Source: Actinomycetota bacterium (lineage in GTDB: Bacteria; Actinomycetota; Humimicrobiia; Humimicrobiales; Humimicrobiaceae). Taken from it: 5,038 nt of DNA. The notes below the pieces were generated by a model. That model saw nothing but the letters and a program-made list of their open reading frames with translations, was not told the DNA's origin and made no database searches. The stretch spans positions 1-5,038 of the forward strand of contig JAFGDA010000034.1 in assembly GCA_016932375.1 (NCBI GenBank), in the 5' to 3' direction. The first letter of the stretch is position 1. Every line of letters starts with the position of its first letter. Of this stretch, positions 4,899-5,038 are shown piece by piece. A program made the position numbers and the translations under genes.

Positions 4899-5038
4899 TC
4901 TCCGGTATATGCTTTTTTGCCATCCTACTGTTTAAGAGATTTTTAGTATATGACCTGACTTGACCGCTTAATCCGATTTTTCATGCACTCGAACTGTAAA
5001 AACGTGATTAAATGGGGCTTTTTATTGTAAAAAATACG

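Noticed and set aside
4899..5038. Terminator or new gene after the DeoR gene
   Set aside because: T-runs are present but no stable stem precedes them, and plus-strand frames here are 15 codons or shorter. I see nothing certain in this stretch.
1..5038. CRISPR array, tRNA, rRNA or complete insertion sequence
   Set aside because: No regularly spaced direct repeats, tRNA-like cloverleaf, rRNA sequence, or transposase with paired terminal repeats was seen on either strand.

Overview
The window looks like part of a low-to-mid GC Firmicutes chromosome, most likely from the class Clostridia. The reasons are purine-rich Shine-Dalgarno sites, consensus sigma-A type promoters, AGG/AGA and ATA codons in abundance, a split-type class II glutamine amidotransferase with an RIPSGC N-terminus, and a stand-alone GAF-ANTAR regulator. 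The organism is inferred from style and gene content only.

Layout, right to left along the minus strand: a GAF-ANTAR RNA-binding antiterminator (3259-3984), a class II fructose-1,6-bisphosphate aldolase (2103-3092), a 6-phosphofructokinase-family protein with an atypical active site (816-1853), then a structured leader (about 607-735) and the first 180 codons of a GltB1/GlxB-type glutamine amidotransferase (542 down to the window edge). On the plus strand, divergent from the GAF-ANTAR gene, is a DeoR-family sugar-phosphate-responsive repressor (4134-4898). The last 140 bases contain no gene I can support. The gaps between minus-strand genes are 166 to 273 bases and at least some hold their own promoters, so this is a series of separately controlled neighbours rather than one tight operon.

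The most interesting element is the leader of the amidotransferase gene. A consensus promoter (TTGACA, 18 bp, TATAAT) is followed by two closely spaced hairpins whose hexanucleotide loops are AAAGAU and AAAGAG. Both have A at position 1 and G at position 4, the signature of ANTAR-protein target RNAs. The 3' arm of the second hairpin is also the 5' arm of a strong intrinsic terminator, so the two cannot form together. A GAF-ANTAR protein of the type that would bind such an RNA is encoded in the same window. Together they suggest a local antitermination circuit controlling a glutamine-dependent (glutamate-synthase-like) enzyme.

The aldolase and phosphofructokinase are consecutive glycolytic steps placed next to each other. 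The phosphofructokinase has GGNDT and PQTIDND where typical ATP or PPi enzymes have GGDGS/PGTIDND or GGDDT/PKTIDND, so its phosphoryl donor, or even its activity, is uncertain.
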